A stretch of DNA of 64,000 bases from Bemisia tabaci (taxonomy: Eukaryota > Arthropoda > Insecta > Hemiptera > Aleyrodidae), in assembly GCF_918797505.1 (NCBI RefSeq), contig NC_092797.1, forward strand, positions 26,673,372 to 26,737,371. Reading direction: 5' to 3'. Under the pieces are notes generated by a model, which did not search any database, was not told where the DNA came from, and worked only from the letters and a program-made list of their open reading frames with translations. A program made the position numbers and the translations under genes. Below, piece by piece: positions 24,801 through 39,800 of this stretch (position 1 is its first letter; every line of letters starts with the position of its first letter).

Positions 24801-27800
24801 CTAAAGTTGATCCCAGACGTTTCAGACTATTCGCTCGTCGCACAATTGTTGCAACTGTGCGACAGTACAGAGCTTTTGCTAGAGAATCACGAATCATGTT
24901 TGACTAGAAAGAAAAGCAGAAAAAAACTTAAAATACTAAAATACCCGAGGCACATTTTTATGAAATACCTACAGCTATTGGGATGTTCATAAAATATGTG
25001 ACGCTGTAGGTGGGAAGGGGGCGCAGGCTTGTGGTACTGGTACGATATAGTAGGAGATGGAGGTGTCATAACATTTGACTTCCAGCATTAAGCACATTTT
25101 GAATGGCCCCTTACCCTTACATTCTTATAACATCTTGCTACACTTAGTGGTCTCCCTTCCAAGGGGGGTATTACACGTATTTGTTAAGAGCTCTCCATTA
25201 TGAAGGCAACACCTTTCCTTTGATAGCTTGCTGTATGATTAGTTAGCTGTCAAAAATAATAAGTTATTTAACTCTTATTCTTCGTTGAGACCAAACTTAA
25301 GCATCACAGCTGCTTAATATATCGGAACTTTCAATAAAAATCTGATTATGTTGTGATTCATAGAATATCATGAAAATAAACGCACCAGCTATTTGCTCAC
25401 AATAGAAACTTTCAAAAAATTTGAAAAATCTGAATTATAAAAATTAAAGAAGACCATGCACAAAAAACCAAAGAATGCGGTGCCGACTAAATTTTTTTAC
25501 GATTTGATATTACCTATGTTAGTTATGACCTCTTGAACATAATGAGCTTTTAAAATTAAACATTCAGTGTACCACTTATGATAAAAGCAGGGCTGAAAAG
25601 TGATTTTCAGAATTTTTAAATGTATTAGCCAGTAGAAATGTTTCAACATTTGAATGAATTATTGAGGAGAGTTTTTCTTCCCTCAATGGCAGAGAAGACA
25701 AAACAGATGAAAAGAATCTCTAAAAATTCCTCTCAATTATAACAGTGTACAGCGTAGTGTTCCAAATCTTCTATAGAGAACTCGTTTAAGAGTGCGGGAA
25801 AAATCGCTTTTCAGCCCCACTTTGCGTGTTATTTGCACAAGTACAGTTCGATTTTGAGAGCTCATTGTACTCTAGAGGTTGTAAAGATTAGCATATCAAA
25901 TAATACGTAATTTTAGCCAGCACCAAATTTTTTGGTATTCCGAGCAGGGTGTACCGTTGGACCGGTGGAGCAGGTTGTTCTGTTTACACAGGACCCACAA
26001 ATAAAGGACCCACCCTGCTCCCTTCTTTTACAAACAAAGAAAGGAAAAAGTTTTATTACAGCTTGGATAGGGAGAAAAGGAAACTGTTACTCATTGTTGG
26101 GCAGCAGAGGTGGAAATTATTTTTTTTTCCAATTTCACTTATCTTTACAAACATTTTACAGGGGTTCTTGTCCAGGGGGGGAGAGACCTTTTTTAAATTC
26201 TAGATTTAGAAAAAACTCACCATGTTAGCATCACAAAGGGATTTCACCAGCTGGCCTCTGGCATTGTGAGTGCGAGTTGTAATACCTCTGAATAGTGCTG
26301 ATGCTGTGACGCCCAACAAACCAGCTACTGCAGTCAGCTCTGCTTCACCATTCACTATCACTTCCCCTACCGTTCCATTAGGTCCAGGAACTTTGTCAAC
26401 AAACTGCATATTACCCAAAAGTAAAACTGCAGCTAGAACTCTGACAACATCCAAGAATGGAATTCCCAGAACACCTAAAAAGCGCAAAATCTATTATTCT
26501 CTCTTAATGAATTCAAGAACACAGTTTGTTGTCCACATAAAATTAAATTTTTTTTAAAAAATTGACCTATACTATTTTTTGTTAAAAAATTTGTAGTGAA
26601 TTAGTGATATCAATGTTGAAAACCTTTCCAGATAATTTGAAGAGAACAAAATCTCCACTTTTTTCTTTCAGTGTCAAAACAGGAACATATAACAAAAGTG
26701 AAATCTGAAACCATACAACTTATTGTTATTTCGAAACGTTACATAGTTTCGGTAAATAATAATGTAGTTCAATGAGGGAAAATTGAACATTTTAATCTTC
26801 AATAATATTGAATACTTTTTTTTTCATGGGCATAGAAGTATCCTTGAAAAAATCAGTTGTTTTTCCTTTAGACAAAAAAAAGTTCGATAGAAAATTTAGA
26901 ACCATTGTATTAAAACTCGGAGTTTTCCAATTTCTCTGACATTGAACTAATTAGGAATTTGTTTCAATATCATTTTTTTCCAACAAATGTTGATGAAGTG
27001 CACGAAAGGATCTAGACAACATACCTAAACAAGCTTTCCATGCCAGAAATCTTGCAGCATCTTCAGCCTCATCTTGATAGGTATCTCCATTCTGCAGGTA
27101 AAATAAATTCAGGGGAGAATAGCCCTCCAAGTTCAATTTAACTGAAAATACGGAAGAAAATACAATTATAAACAAATGCATAAATTGAGGTTCTAAGCAA
27201 CTTAAAAAAAATTATTATGTCAGTCTAAATACATCTGGAATATTAAACATTTTGAATGACTTCTGTAGACTTTTGAAAAAAAGATATCTGAGAAATGGAT
27301 TGTGAGGAGAAGAGTAGTTGCTTGACAATCAAGAAACCAATACGAATAGAGCCTGATTGTCTGGTAGCCCAGTTCATACATTAACGATACAAGTATCTTT
27401 AAAACTCATTGTAAGAGCTATTAAATAATAAGAAATCAATATCGATGGGAAACAAATCTCCTCTGGGTCATAATGTTAAATATTATCTATTCTGACTCAG
27501 TGGTTTCAAAGATTTCCACTGGATTCATTGAGAATCATTTTTTTATTTTCTTTTTTAGATAGCATTTAGTAACCAGCTAGAAAATTGATTGAGATTGGGA
27601 GAATTTAAATGATGAATCCAACCAAGTATTTGGAGGAATTAGTAGCTGAGGGACTTCAATGACAGTAACAGCTCTATTAAAATATTTTGTTTTTCTGGGG
27701 CTCCTACCTCTTTCTTCTGGCGTTAAACCGGCAAGCATCTGATAGAAAATGTGATAGTTTTTCTCATTTGGTAGAGGACGAATAACTCGAGTTTGGTCCA

Positions 27801-30800
27801 AAAAATAACAATGAATTTTTGTGCGGTACAACGCTCCATCAGTGACTTGAACTTCTATAAAATGACCCTAAAATAAAAAAATAGCAAATACAAATTGAAT
27901 GAGATAAAATATAAGACCACTGCATGTTGGACTGCTTGGACATTGCTATTACACACTGCCTAAATGTATTTCAATAGTATTTCAATTAATATTTCAATAA
28001 TATTTCAATTTTGCAATTGCAGAAGCGTAAATATGTTCAAACTTGATGGTTTCAAACTTTGAGTCATAGTATCATTTCCTCTTGAATATTTTATGGTTTC
28101 AAGTTAAAAAAGTCTGGTTTTCATAAATCTCTCAGGAATCTATGAAAATGTTATCTTAAACTGGGACTAGATATTTTCAATTAAAGTCTAGTTGCAATCA
28201 GTAATAACTGAATTGTAACCGAGAGACATTTTTTGGAAGAGTTAAAACATTTGAAAACTAATTTTTATGGAGAGGAGACTTCATTAAACACTATCTTAAA
28301 TGGACAAAACAGAACATTTTCCTAGCTGTAACTGAAAATATGGACAGAATCCTTTCATGAGGGATTGAATTATTTCATGATTATATTTTGAAACATAGCT
28401 GTGAACAATATACTTTGATAAAGTGTGCAGCACAGCAGATAATATAAGGCACAGAAGTGTTAATTCCGAAATTACACGAATCCTTCCGGCAAAGAGAAAG
28501 TTTAAACTAACTTTTTGATGCTTAAAAATTGGATTCAAGGCGCAAAATTTTTCACAGAGTATGCATTGAGACTAGTTTTACTTAATATCCCAATTTTTTC
28601 AAAAACTGCACTTATGCGTCTTGTCCTACAATTAAGCCCTTCAAATGAATACTTGACAAATAGTGTAGAAAAGAGGAATGACTCTAGGAATTAAAATTCT
28701 GAAATTTAATGAAAGTTGACATGGTGAGGAAAATTGGTCTTACAATGCGACTAGATTCCGAGTTGGAGGTGGTTTTGGCAGATCCGAGTGAGCGGAGGAC
28801 AGTGAAAGCAGCAGCAAGATGCTTGAAGGCATCAGTTTCTGGGCCTCCTCCAGCGACATCAAACAATTGCCTTAATAATAGCATGGAGCAATATGTCTTT
28901 CCACTTCCACTGGTACCTACATCACATAAAAAATTGAGATAAGGTAAATAAACGTTGCTGAAACGGAGAAAGAAGACTTAGTGAGTTGGTAATAAGAGCA
29001 TCCGCTTTTTTTGAGATCAGATACCCTTGCAGATTGCAGAAATCGAAATATGAATTTCCCGACATTTTTAAGGTAATCAAAATAATTACTACGCATAAGA
29101 CTTTTAGAAGTAGACAAAAAATGGTGAGAGAAACAAAAGTTTTCAGCGCATTGTCTAAGCCATTAAATTAGGGGTAGTTCCATTTTACTGAGTTTAAGAG
29201 TTTAGTTAAAAAATGAACCAACATTTACCTAAAACTTGACCTAAAATAAAATAAGATTATCATGTTTTTCACCTTGTAAAGATTAGTCCATGATTTATTC
29301 TAATTGCTCTGATTTGCTTGTTTACAGTATCTAATGTCAATGCTTAACATGCTAACACAGGAAAAAGTGGGCTCAGATTTATATTTTCCTCACACTAAAG
29401 AGATTAACGGTCTAAATATATTGTATAATTGAGAGTTTGAGATGAACGAGATAAAACAATACAAGGAGTCTAATTACAAAAATATACGTTGGGGGGGGGG
29501 GGGGGCTCAGAAAAGAAGATCTAAGTGTCTTCAAAATTTTTAAATTGTATGCTTGTTGTATCAAGCTAGAAAATCGTAAGTCGGAATCAGTACGAGGAAA
29601 GGCGGTTATTATCATTGGCTCCTGACACACCAAATACGCTTTGGGTTTCTGATTGCCTTCGATCTTCAGGGTGTCTACCAAAACAGGCTGGCCGAAAATC
29701 AGTACTTTTACAGTACTTTTTCGGTACATTCCCAAGAAATTCAGTGCCTCCACAACAACAAAATTCAGTACTTTTTCAGTGAAATTCGTAAAATTTCAAA
29801 AATTGGAATACCTCGCTCTAGTTGCGACAAAAATGATAAGAGATGAAAAACATTCCGGACCTTCTTGCGGAATTTCCGCACTTTTTCAGTACTTCCGGCC
29901 CGCCCTTAAAAAAATCAGTACTATTTCCGGGATTTCCGGAAATTCCGGACTTGTAGACACCCTGATCTTGTTCAGACGAATAAAGCGCAAGGGAGTTTAC
30001 TAGTTACCTGAGAGGATGATGGCTTGGGGGTAGCCGGTCTCCGACTGCTGACGCACAGCGTCCTGGACGACTTTGAGTAGCGACGCGCTCAGCGTCACCC
30101 CGCGCATGCTCGTCAGCGTGAGTGGGTTCCCTACGTCCGTGTACGGGTTGATCGACAGTAGAATGGGGCCCATATTCGTCTGTAACAGACAAATCAAACA
30201 TCAAGTGAAAACAAAGACAAGAAAAGAAACTTGAGAAATGACACAGTAGGTACGTGGGATGTGGAATGAAGGCAATGCAAGTATATTTGGATGACATTTT
30301 GCAATCAGAAACTACAATTGTTTACTCATCCGTAAAAACAGGGTGTCTACTTAAATAGACTGGTCAAGAAAAAGTACTTTTTCAGTACATCCTCGTGAAA
30401 TTCAGTATCTCCTCCAACAAAGAAATTCCGTACTTTGTCAGTACCTTCATTTGACGAAATTAGAAAAATTTCAAAAATTTGAAATTGCGACAAAAATAAC
30501 AAAATTTTTTAAAAAATTCCGGACTTTTTTGCGGAATTTCCGCACTTTTTCAGTACTTCCGGACCGCCCTTGAAAAATCAGTATTATTTCCGGACTTTTC
30601 GGAAATTCCGGACTTGTAGACACTATCTCCGTAAAAACCCGAACGCCCACGAATCATGAACGCCGTATGGACATTCGAGAGTTGCCAAATCTTCTTCGAT
30701 AAAATGTTCATTTTTCAGGAAAGTTATAGATATTTTTCCTTGAAATTTTCAGGAACTCGAGTTGAAATTGCGAACAAAATTGGAAGGAAAATTGGAAGGA

Positions 30801-33800
30801 AAATATTCATAAGTTTACCGGGAAATCCGGGGTTTATCAAAGGAAATGTGGCAACGCCTGAAGGCTCATACGGCGTTTTTCCCTAGCAAGGCAGTATTAG
30901 AGAGTAATCTAAACTTTATGGCAATCTCTATTGTCTATTTCGCATTGGCGTGACAAGTAGATACAATAAAATGAAGGCTCCAATAGTGCTAACGATGGTT
31001 TTAAAATACTTCGTGTGACAACTGAACCATACGGCCGTGTACTTCGGTGGTACATCAGTAAATTTGAAGAGGTTTCCTTCAAGTATCCATGAAAGTGCGG
31101 AGCACCATGGAATATAACGCAGACATCAATATTATAAGGAGGCCGCGAAATAAAAAGGTCAAATACTGGGGACGAGGCCCGTCCTTAGACGAAGCTCGCT
31201 TAGTAATAACTGAGCAGAAAACCTGAGCCACTTGCTCGGTAATTGGGTAGAGAACCACTTTTTTTTCGGATAATTCGATCGCCTCAAGTTGTGGCGAAGA
31301 CGGGCGCTCCGTCAGAGTGGCAAGATTTATGAAAAATTCCGACTTTCGAGACAGTTTTCGCTTTGAAGAATCTTTAGGTACATTTCCATAGGTCTAACTG
31401 GAGAAAAACAATGTTGCCACTTTCCTGGATCCGCCAAAATTAGACTTGATCCCCGGTTATTATGAACGAAAGTAATGCACTCAACACAAATAAGACGTCG
31501 CAAGCATAAGGTTTCCCATTATGCACGGCTCCTTTTACAACAATTAAGTCAGAGTATCCTAGTGTATCATATTTCAAGATGTGATACAAGTACAAAGAAA
31601 AGAGAGGGAGAGATACAGGGAGAAGGCAACTTAAGATGAAGGGGTTACATTTGACCTGACCATATTTTGTCGCTTCTGATGTAAGAGCAAGACTATTTTT
31701 GAGTTCAGCTCTATTGTCTTTATATCTTCATACTTTTCAGGGCTCAAATTGAAATAAAGACAAGACCTTACGTCTTAGAAGCTGGGATTTCACTGCCTAA
31801 AAGCATTGGTTATGCCAATAGGAAAACTTGGAATGCAAGATCATTTTTAAATTTTCTTACGAATTTCTGGTCCTTTGGTGGTGCATGTGCGTTATTAAGT
31901 CAATTACACCATAGGCAGCAGGGCTGCAGGGTTGGTTGGGTTGAATGCGACTCTTCCCATTGATCCCTGACTGCGTTGCACACCTAAGCCCTGGTAAAAG
32001 AGGTGTGCTTCAAGTCGTCATTTGATTGGTTTTCATGGTTGTAGGATCCCTAAAATCGCCACTCGATTGGTCTTCATGGTTGTAGGATCTCCAAAGCCGC
32101 CATTTGATTGGTCTTCATAGTTGTAGGATCTCCATGAAATCAGTCAGCAGCGCGAGGCGCGGCGTGACCGGTTTATACAGCTTTAGAAATCAAAACGGCT
32201 CTTCTCACCTTAAAAGAAGTTCTTATGAGCTTCAAATCTAAATGATTTGAAACCCTTTGATGAAACCAAGGATTTAAGGACTACAGATTGGTAGTGACCT
32301 ATGAGGAAACGCCCTTCAGGGCCCTGAAAACTCCATGATCTATACTCTCAAAATTATCAACTTGTTCACAATCGCCAGAGACAGGAGACCCCACTCGTAT
32401 CTCGTGGAAGCTTTTACTTTTGGGACTTCAACAGGAAACTGTCGACTTATTTACATGGTTGATGTTTAACAACGTGTTGGTAGTTTCGTTTTGCAAACAA
32501 GCCGAAGTTTGGGAAACTTGTTTGGCTCATGACGTCACCCGGGGCTCATCATCCACCATGTAGGCACGTCAACAGCCGAAAAAAGAGTGATGACTGTTGC
32601 TCGCTTATGATTGTCCATGAGGAATTGTTGAATCCCCGAAAGTAAAAGCTTCCACTTGTGGCCAGGAGGCTAGTGGAGAGTCTCTGTCTCTGCTACTCTC
32701 CCAGGGTGTCTACAGGTTTTCGAAAACCAATTTCAGAACTTTTTCGGGACCTTTTCAGAACTTTTTCAGGACCCTCGGAGTCTACACTTACTTCTAATTT
32801 TAATGGAAATCGAGTCCATCTTTAAGAAAATTGCTGATGACTAAAAGAATCCATGATAAGTATGTATAATCGGGGACATTTTTTCTACGTAACAACTACA
32901 CTTTGACTCGCGAAAACCGTGAATTTTTAAATTTTTCGAGACCTCGAGTTAAATTTCCGGACTTATTCGTGACTTCGGGACCGGTCAAGCGAATCTGGAC
33001 TTTTCCAGGACTTTCGGGACCTGTAGACACCCTGTCTCCCCACACAGGTACTCTAACTTGGGCTATCGCATTTAAGTCTTTGTACAAGACGGAGAAAACG
33101 CGTGGATGAGCTTCTACCACTGGGCAACGACGCACGAGGAATCGCTTAATTCCGAAAGAGGTATGAGTGAGTACCCTCGCGAAAACTCAAAACCGGGTGA
33201 GAACCGAGGACTCGAACCCACATTTCATGGCCGCGGAAACCGCTGCGAGGAAGGATCGGATCCGACGGCCCCACTCGAAAACTAATTTCGAGTCGGAGCG
33301 AAGGGCGGGGGGAGGGCGTCCAAATCGACCGTACATCAGGGTCGCGGCGCCGGGCGTGGAAATTGCAAAAATTACACGCTGAGGGCCACTAAAAATGATG
33401 GATGGCCCGGGCCCGGGTCGCCCGGTCGCAACGGCCGGTGCTTTCCTCCGCCGTGCTCAGGAAAAAAACCGTATGAGCCTTCCGACGTTGCCAAATCTCC
33501 TTCGACAAATCACGAATTTTCCGGAAAATTGGTAGATAATCTCCTTCCGATTTTGCAGAGAATTTTGCTCGTAATTAGATCGAAAGTATCCGAAAATTTC
33601 AAGGGAAAATATTCATGGATTTCTTCAAGAATAAACATTTTATGAGATGCAATTTGGCAACATTCGAATGCTCTTACGGCGTTTTTCCTCAGTACGGCAG
33701 TTCTCACCGTCTCCTCGGCCGAGGGCAGCCGCAACCCGGCATGGATGCCGCGTGGCTTCGTGCGATTAACTCTCTTCCAAGCGATATGTGGCCGGGTGAT

Positions 33801-36800
33801 TTGCATTCCGCCTCAGATGCGACAACACCATTGTCGGGTCACACCCGATCTGCGTGTTCTCTCTATGTCCGTCTATAGTCGACAACTGCGGGCCATGAGT
33901 TCGACGTCACAAATGGTATCGATTCAATCAAATCGGTTCCTGAAACCCTGAGTCGAAGAAATACTACATCTGGCCGCAGGGGAAACGAGAAAGTAAAAAT
34001 CGAGAGGATGAGAACGGGAAAACACTATTAAGAATCCTGGAGTAAAATCTTCCAAGCCTGTTAATTTTCTGACTTTTCGGGATGGGCAAAATTTCCTGAC
34101 CTAGCAGATTCACCCTGACTTTTCAAAACTTGTCACCCTCTATGGGAAATTTTAATCTTCATACTAGGGGACTTCGCCCCTTGACCAACCCCCGGAGATT
34201 GGTGCCGCTACCCACGGCCGGATTAAGGGGGTGGCCACATGGGCCGCTGCCAGCCTTCGGGCTAATTGTTGAAACTGATAGACAAAGCGATAGACAAAAA
34301 GGATGTGGAGGGATCCTCTTGGTGGAAGCGAGAGGTTGCGATGAACAAAGGAGGTAGGTGGTAGACAAACTAGGAAGTCCATCATTTCCTCCTTTAGTCT
34401 ATGAGAACCACCCTATTAACCAATAGGATCGCTCCATTCTCTTAAATCATCTTTGTCTATAGCTGTACCTATCAATTTCAAAAATCAGACCGCTGATTAG
34501 AATTGTGGAGAAAGTTTGAAGAAATCCATTTCAGCAAACACATGGAACCCACGATGACATGATTAAGAAAAGAGGATTGAACGATTGGAATACATTTCCC
34601 TTTGAGGAACTTTTTTTTTAAGGCTCTTGTCATATCCAAGTGAAGCGGACTGAATATCATCCCAGTTCTCTTCTACATCAAATAATTAATTTAAGCGACA
34701 CGATTTTCATTTTCAAACTCATTTTGTCATTTTTTACTACCCTCTTCGATATTGGAATCATCCGAGTATATCCTGTAGAACTTCCTTAGGCTCCTCAGTT
34801 AAAAGAGAAAAAACAGTACAAACAAAGTAACGCGATATGAACCAACAATGTCTTTCCGAAACATAAACTCGGCATCTGGATAGTGCGCGGAGCGTAAGAC
34901 CATGGAAGGATATTCGATGTTGGGTTCGGACCCAACATGCAACTATATTAACTCCGCGGTAGGCCAAGTTGCATACGCTCGATTTTGCGGGCGAAATCTC
35001 AGATCCGCCTACGGCTTTTGCGATACGGAACGGATGCACGGTGCAATCAGAGTTTTCCTTGAGCGTGACGTCTTTTTCGGCCAATTACTTTGACGGGCTG
35101 CTCTCCGTATCCGAAGCACAAACTCGGCGTTCGAATAATGCGCTGAGCGTAAAACAATGAAAAAATATACTGAGTTGGGTTTCGCGAGGTTCTACATTCT
35201 AATATGCCATGCTCAAAGCACAATATTTCCGAGTTAAAATACAACTTTACTCCTTAGTTCGGCACAGGAATCAAGGATGCCATAATTTATTCATCTTCAC
35301 ATTCCCTGACTATTTTTGCTTTTCCTTAATTCCAAAACGGTCTAATTCCCCCCTATCCCAGACCTTTGAACACAATTTCCGACTTTTTTTCCTTTCTTAA
35401 AATGCGGCAACTTTCGCTGAACTTTGGACATTTCTTAACAAAACTGACATGTTGTAAAAGGGTAAAAGTTGGGGAAGATCAGTGATAAGTTTTAGTGCTT
35501 AATGTGTGTCAAGATTTCCCTGACTTTATTCGGCCTTTGAAAATTCCCTGACTTTTCCAAATTTTCCAGGTTTTGTAGACCGCCGGTAACTCTAGAAATG
35601 AACTGAGCCGCTCACGACTGGTTTTTGGGATACTGAAGAGATTTTGCCGGTGGAAATCCAAAATCCGATCTGATTTTTCGATGCGACTCCATACAAATCG
35701 TTTTACTGAATATTTTGCCTCCAAGGATTGGAGTCTTCTCCTGTGAATGGCAAATATTCTGCAATCTAAAAGCGGAACTAGTAATTTGGCAAAACGTGTA
35801 TGACGCCAGCATGTTTGTTTACGTTGACTGAGGATCTGTCTCAAAGGCATGCGGTTCTATAAGCTGTGTAGAAAAAAAATTGCGAGATGGGGAGATGCCT
35901 GTAGTCGAGCGCTATCTGCGGCGGCATCTGGGAATCCAGTATCCTCTTGGACGTGCTGGCAGGCACAGTCATAGTTTATTTCACGCGTTAGAACACAAAT
36001 GTGGGGAGCCATTCAACACAGATGACTCGAAACGGCACTGAGAAAAGCTCCGAGAAGAGAACACCGCGCCGCACAGTGGATCGAGTCAATAGGAGAGGTC
36101 GGACAAAATTTGGAAACTTTAAACGCTTACACAGGGTGCCTACTAAGACAGGCTGGCCAAGAATTAGTACTTTTACAGTACTTTTTCAGTACATTCTCGA
36201 GAAATTAAGTATACCTCCTCCAACAGAAAAATTCCGTACTTTTACAGTACCTCCATTTGACGAAGTTAGACAAATTTCAAAAATTTGAAATTGCGACGAA
36301 AATAACAATAAGGTCAAAAAAATTCCGGACCTTTTTGCGGAATTTCCGCACTTTTTCAATACTTCCGGACCGCCCTTAAAAAATCAGTACTACATCCGGA
36401 TTTTCCCGAAATTCCGGACTTGTAGACACCCTGGCTTAAAACCCCGTTTATACCCAACTTTGAGGTTCTAAAAGTGGTTCCATTGGTTTCCTCGTGAGAT
36501 TTTCTGCTACTGGCATCCCTCTAAATTTAAAATACGACGAAATAAACATCAAAATTTTCAGTTTCAGTCAAAAATTTCAAGTCCGAACTCTCTAATTGAC
36601 TCGATCCACTGTGCGTCGTGCAGCAGAAAAGGTTACGGCCGAGTGGTCAGTGATAGCGGAGAGCGTAACCTGATACCCGTCACTCGGTGACGGAGGAACA
36701 CCCGGGCGTTATGTGTTTGCATACGAGGCACGGCGCCGGCGCTTGTCAGATCCCATCTTGACGAAGGGACTTCGGAGTGCGGGGTCCTTATAAAATCCAA

Positions 36801-39800
36801 GAGTCTTTAGCACTCTTTTCTAAGGTGCCACGGTGATTTAACCTCTATTTTGATACTTAAGATTTTCTACGCTGAAAAAAAGGCACTGCGGCTAACCCTA
36901 GTTGATGCAGTACTCTACAAAATTTGACGTGTCACGGTACATGGACCAACCACTACCATACCGACAATGAAAGTTAGAGTGACGCAAAAATTTAGTTGGT
37001 GTAGAGCACCGGTTGGGTTGGCTGGGTGAAAACCAGGCATATCGGAACTTGAGATCCACGGGGTAAAAAGTGTTAGGGGTTATCCCCTATAATTGTGGTG
37101 CTACCCCCAACTTGTTGCAGTGCTTCCATTTCCCGGAACTAGTTCCGAATTCAGGAACTTTTGAGACTATTTGATTTTTTCCCGGAACTTTTGAAATTCC
37201 GGAAGTGTTCCGGATCTTTTGAATGAATCTAGAATTAATCCCAGAACTTTTGACGGTCATGGAGTGGGAGGAATTTGAACAAAAATGTTTTGAATCCAGG
37301 AACTTTTGACGGACATGGAACGGGAGCACTGATTTGTTGCATGATATGGACATTTCCAATTAGTTTATTGTGGTAGTCCGGCAACATTTGGGTTAGTAAC
37401 CTGATTTATTGGGGAACTACTACACTTAATTCGAAGTGCCCATATTATCCAACAACCCCTATCTCCTTTTTTTCAGCTTAGACATTTTTATGTAAATTTT
37501 CTGATCCCTAGGATCTTGAGGATTTCTGCTAACATTATTCGTAAATTGAATTAATTGAAATTCGGAAAAGAGAAGAAAAAAATATTGATTTTTGGTTAAA
37601 CTTTTTCTATTTTTTTATTTATTTATTTTTATTTTTTTTATATTCTTCCTGAGAGGAGGTCTCTTTAGGAGAGGAGACGGAGACATCCCAATAGAGGCAA
37701 CGGTATTCTTAGATAAATTAAGTCAAGTTCCTCGCCGAAGAAATTAACTTCTTAACAACTCCCTTCCGTCGTGAGGATGAGACGCAATTATGCTAAAAGA
37801 AACTTTGTGAAAATCCATTCAACCAAAAAGAATCTACAACATTCAAAAGCTTCCTATTGATTTAATCCATTCGTTAACTATTCCTTTCAGAATAAATACG
37901 TCCAATTCGTCGCTTGGCTGACATAAGGGCGTAACTACGCATTGCGATGAGCCCGGAAAAACATTGAATTGTATGGAGGACAAGGTTCATTGCAAAGTGT
38001 ACTTGCGCCCTTGTGTCAGGTAGGCGACGAATTGTTCATTTGTCATATGTTTTTAAGGTGTCTACTAAAACAGGCTGGCCAAAAATCAGTACTTTTACAG
38101 TACTTTTCCAGTCCATTCCCAAGAAATTCAGTGCCTCCTCATAAGAGAAATTCAGTACTTTTTTAGTACCTCCAATCGACAAAATTTAAAAATTTTCAAA
38201 AATTTGAATTTCTCGCTCGAATTGCGACAAAAACGACAAAAATTCCGGACCTTCTCGCGAAATTCCGCACTTTTTCAGTACTTCCGGGCCGTTCTTAAAA
38301 GAAGCAGTAATATATCCGGACTCTCAGGAAATTCCGGACTTGTAGACACCCTGATTTTGAGTAGAGACTCACCGCGTAGCTCACAAAGCGTCTTCTCTCC
38401 TTCGTCTTCGTGGTGTAGAGGTAGAGAGGGGATGAAAATGAAAGGGGCTGTTTCGTCTGCAAAAGTGTTATAAGAAGAGGGTGGAACTTACGAAAAACTG
38501 TGCGGTTGCGAATCTGGCGTGGAGGCATTTGAGGACGGCGTCCTCGGTGAGGGGCCCGGGCAGGTAGATGAGGTCGTCGAGGTGAGGGCTACCGTGGGAG
38601 GGGCGCATCGTGCCCTTGGGAAACTTGTCGCCGGGCGCGGTGCCCGTGGCCGTCGAGACGGGGGCGGCCGGCGTGGGAGGCGCCGCCGCCGCCGCGGGGG
38701 CGCCCATGTCGCCCTCCATCGCTCCGCCTGACGAATTTCGCTTCTTCAGCGAGTCTGCAACAGGCGAAGAGGACATCATTAATCATAACAACACACAAAC
38801 CGACTCTGACTGAATTTTCCAACTAAGAACAACTAGCATTGCAATGTTCATAAGATGGTGCAACTTCTTTTGTTTGGGGAGAAAAATACGAACACTTAAA
38901 AAGTTTCTACAGTACACATTAAAAAAAAAAAACAAACTAAAAAAATCCCATTAATTACATGTCAGTATAACGAAGAATAAAGAATCGTAGCTCTGATACA
39001 ATGCTCATGGTCGATTTCAACCCCCATCTACTTTGAAGTCATGGTTACAATGTATCTTGTAATGACTGGACTACATTTTGCAATTTGGAACTATAAATTC
39101 TAGCCCGGTTTAAAAACGACGTATGTGCCATTAGCTTCCCTATGCACATAAGTGTTTTTCCAGAAGAGCCAGAATTTATAGTTCCAAATTGCAAAATGCA
39201 GTCCAAATATTGTTTCGTTCCCCGAAACATTTTTGTTACGGGAACTGAACTATATTTTATCACGAATATAACATTGCAACTACTTGAAAGTGCCAAATTC
39301 ATTATTTTCTGGATATTTCATTAGCAGAGGAAGGGGATGAAAATTCGACGTTAATACCTGGGGTGGATTTGAAATTAAGAGAGCGAAAGTTACTGGAAAG
39401 AGGCCAAATCTGCTTGGGAAAAGGGGGCCAAACTTTGGAAAATCTAAAAAAATCTTGAAGATAGTTCACACTGAACAAAATTACCAAGAGTAAAGCTGAG
39501 CTTTTAAATGCAGAGAGGAGGGGAGTTCCCCCATTAGCCCATTTCGGCGATTCGTGCAAGTTGGCAACACTCTTCTTTCCATTTAAATGCATGCTAAACA
39601 ATCGATCCCGAGTGAGGTAGCCATTTCTTACCTAGAATTGGTGCTCCCATTCCATGTTCGTCATAAGTTCCGGGATCCGGAACATTTTTGTTGCAATTTC
39701 TCCTACTCCGTGACCGTCAAAAGTTCCGAGGTCCCTCTTAGATCTTTTTAGAACTAACGAGAAAGTTCCGGAAAATGCAAAGATCCGGAACATTTTGGGA

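Larger units (their letters stand above)
30180..38491 (-). other. Large dachs intron (8.3 kb)
   Basis: The intron between motor exons 38492-38754 and 30008-30179. Apart from the elements listed, I see no gene. The stretches 30.9-32.0, 34.5-36.0 and 37.4-38.0 kb contain nothing I can assign. Confidence 0.7.
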
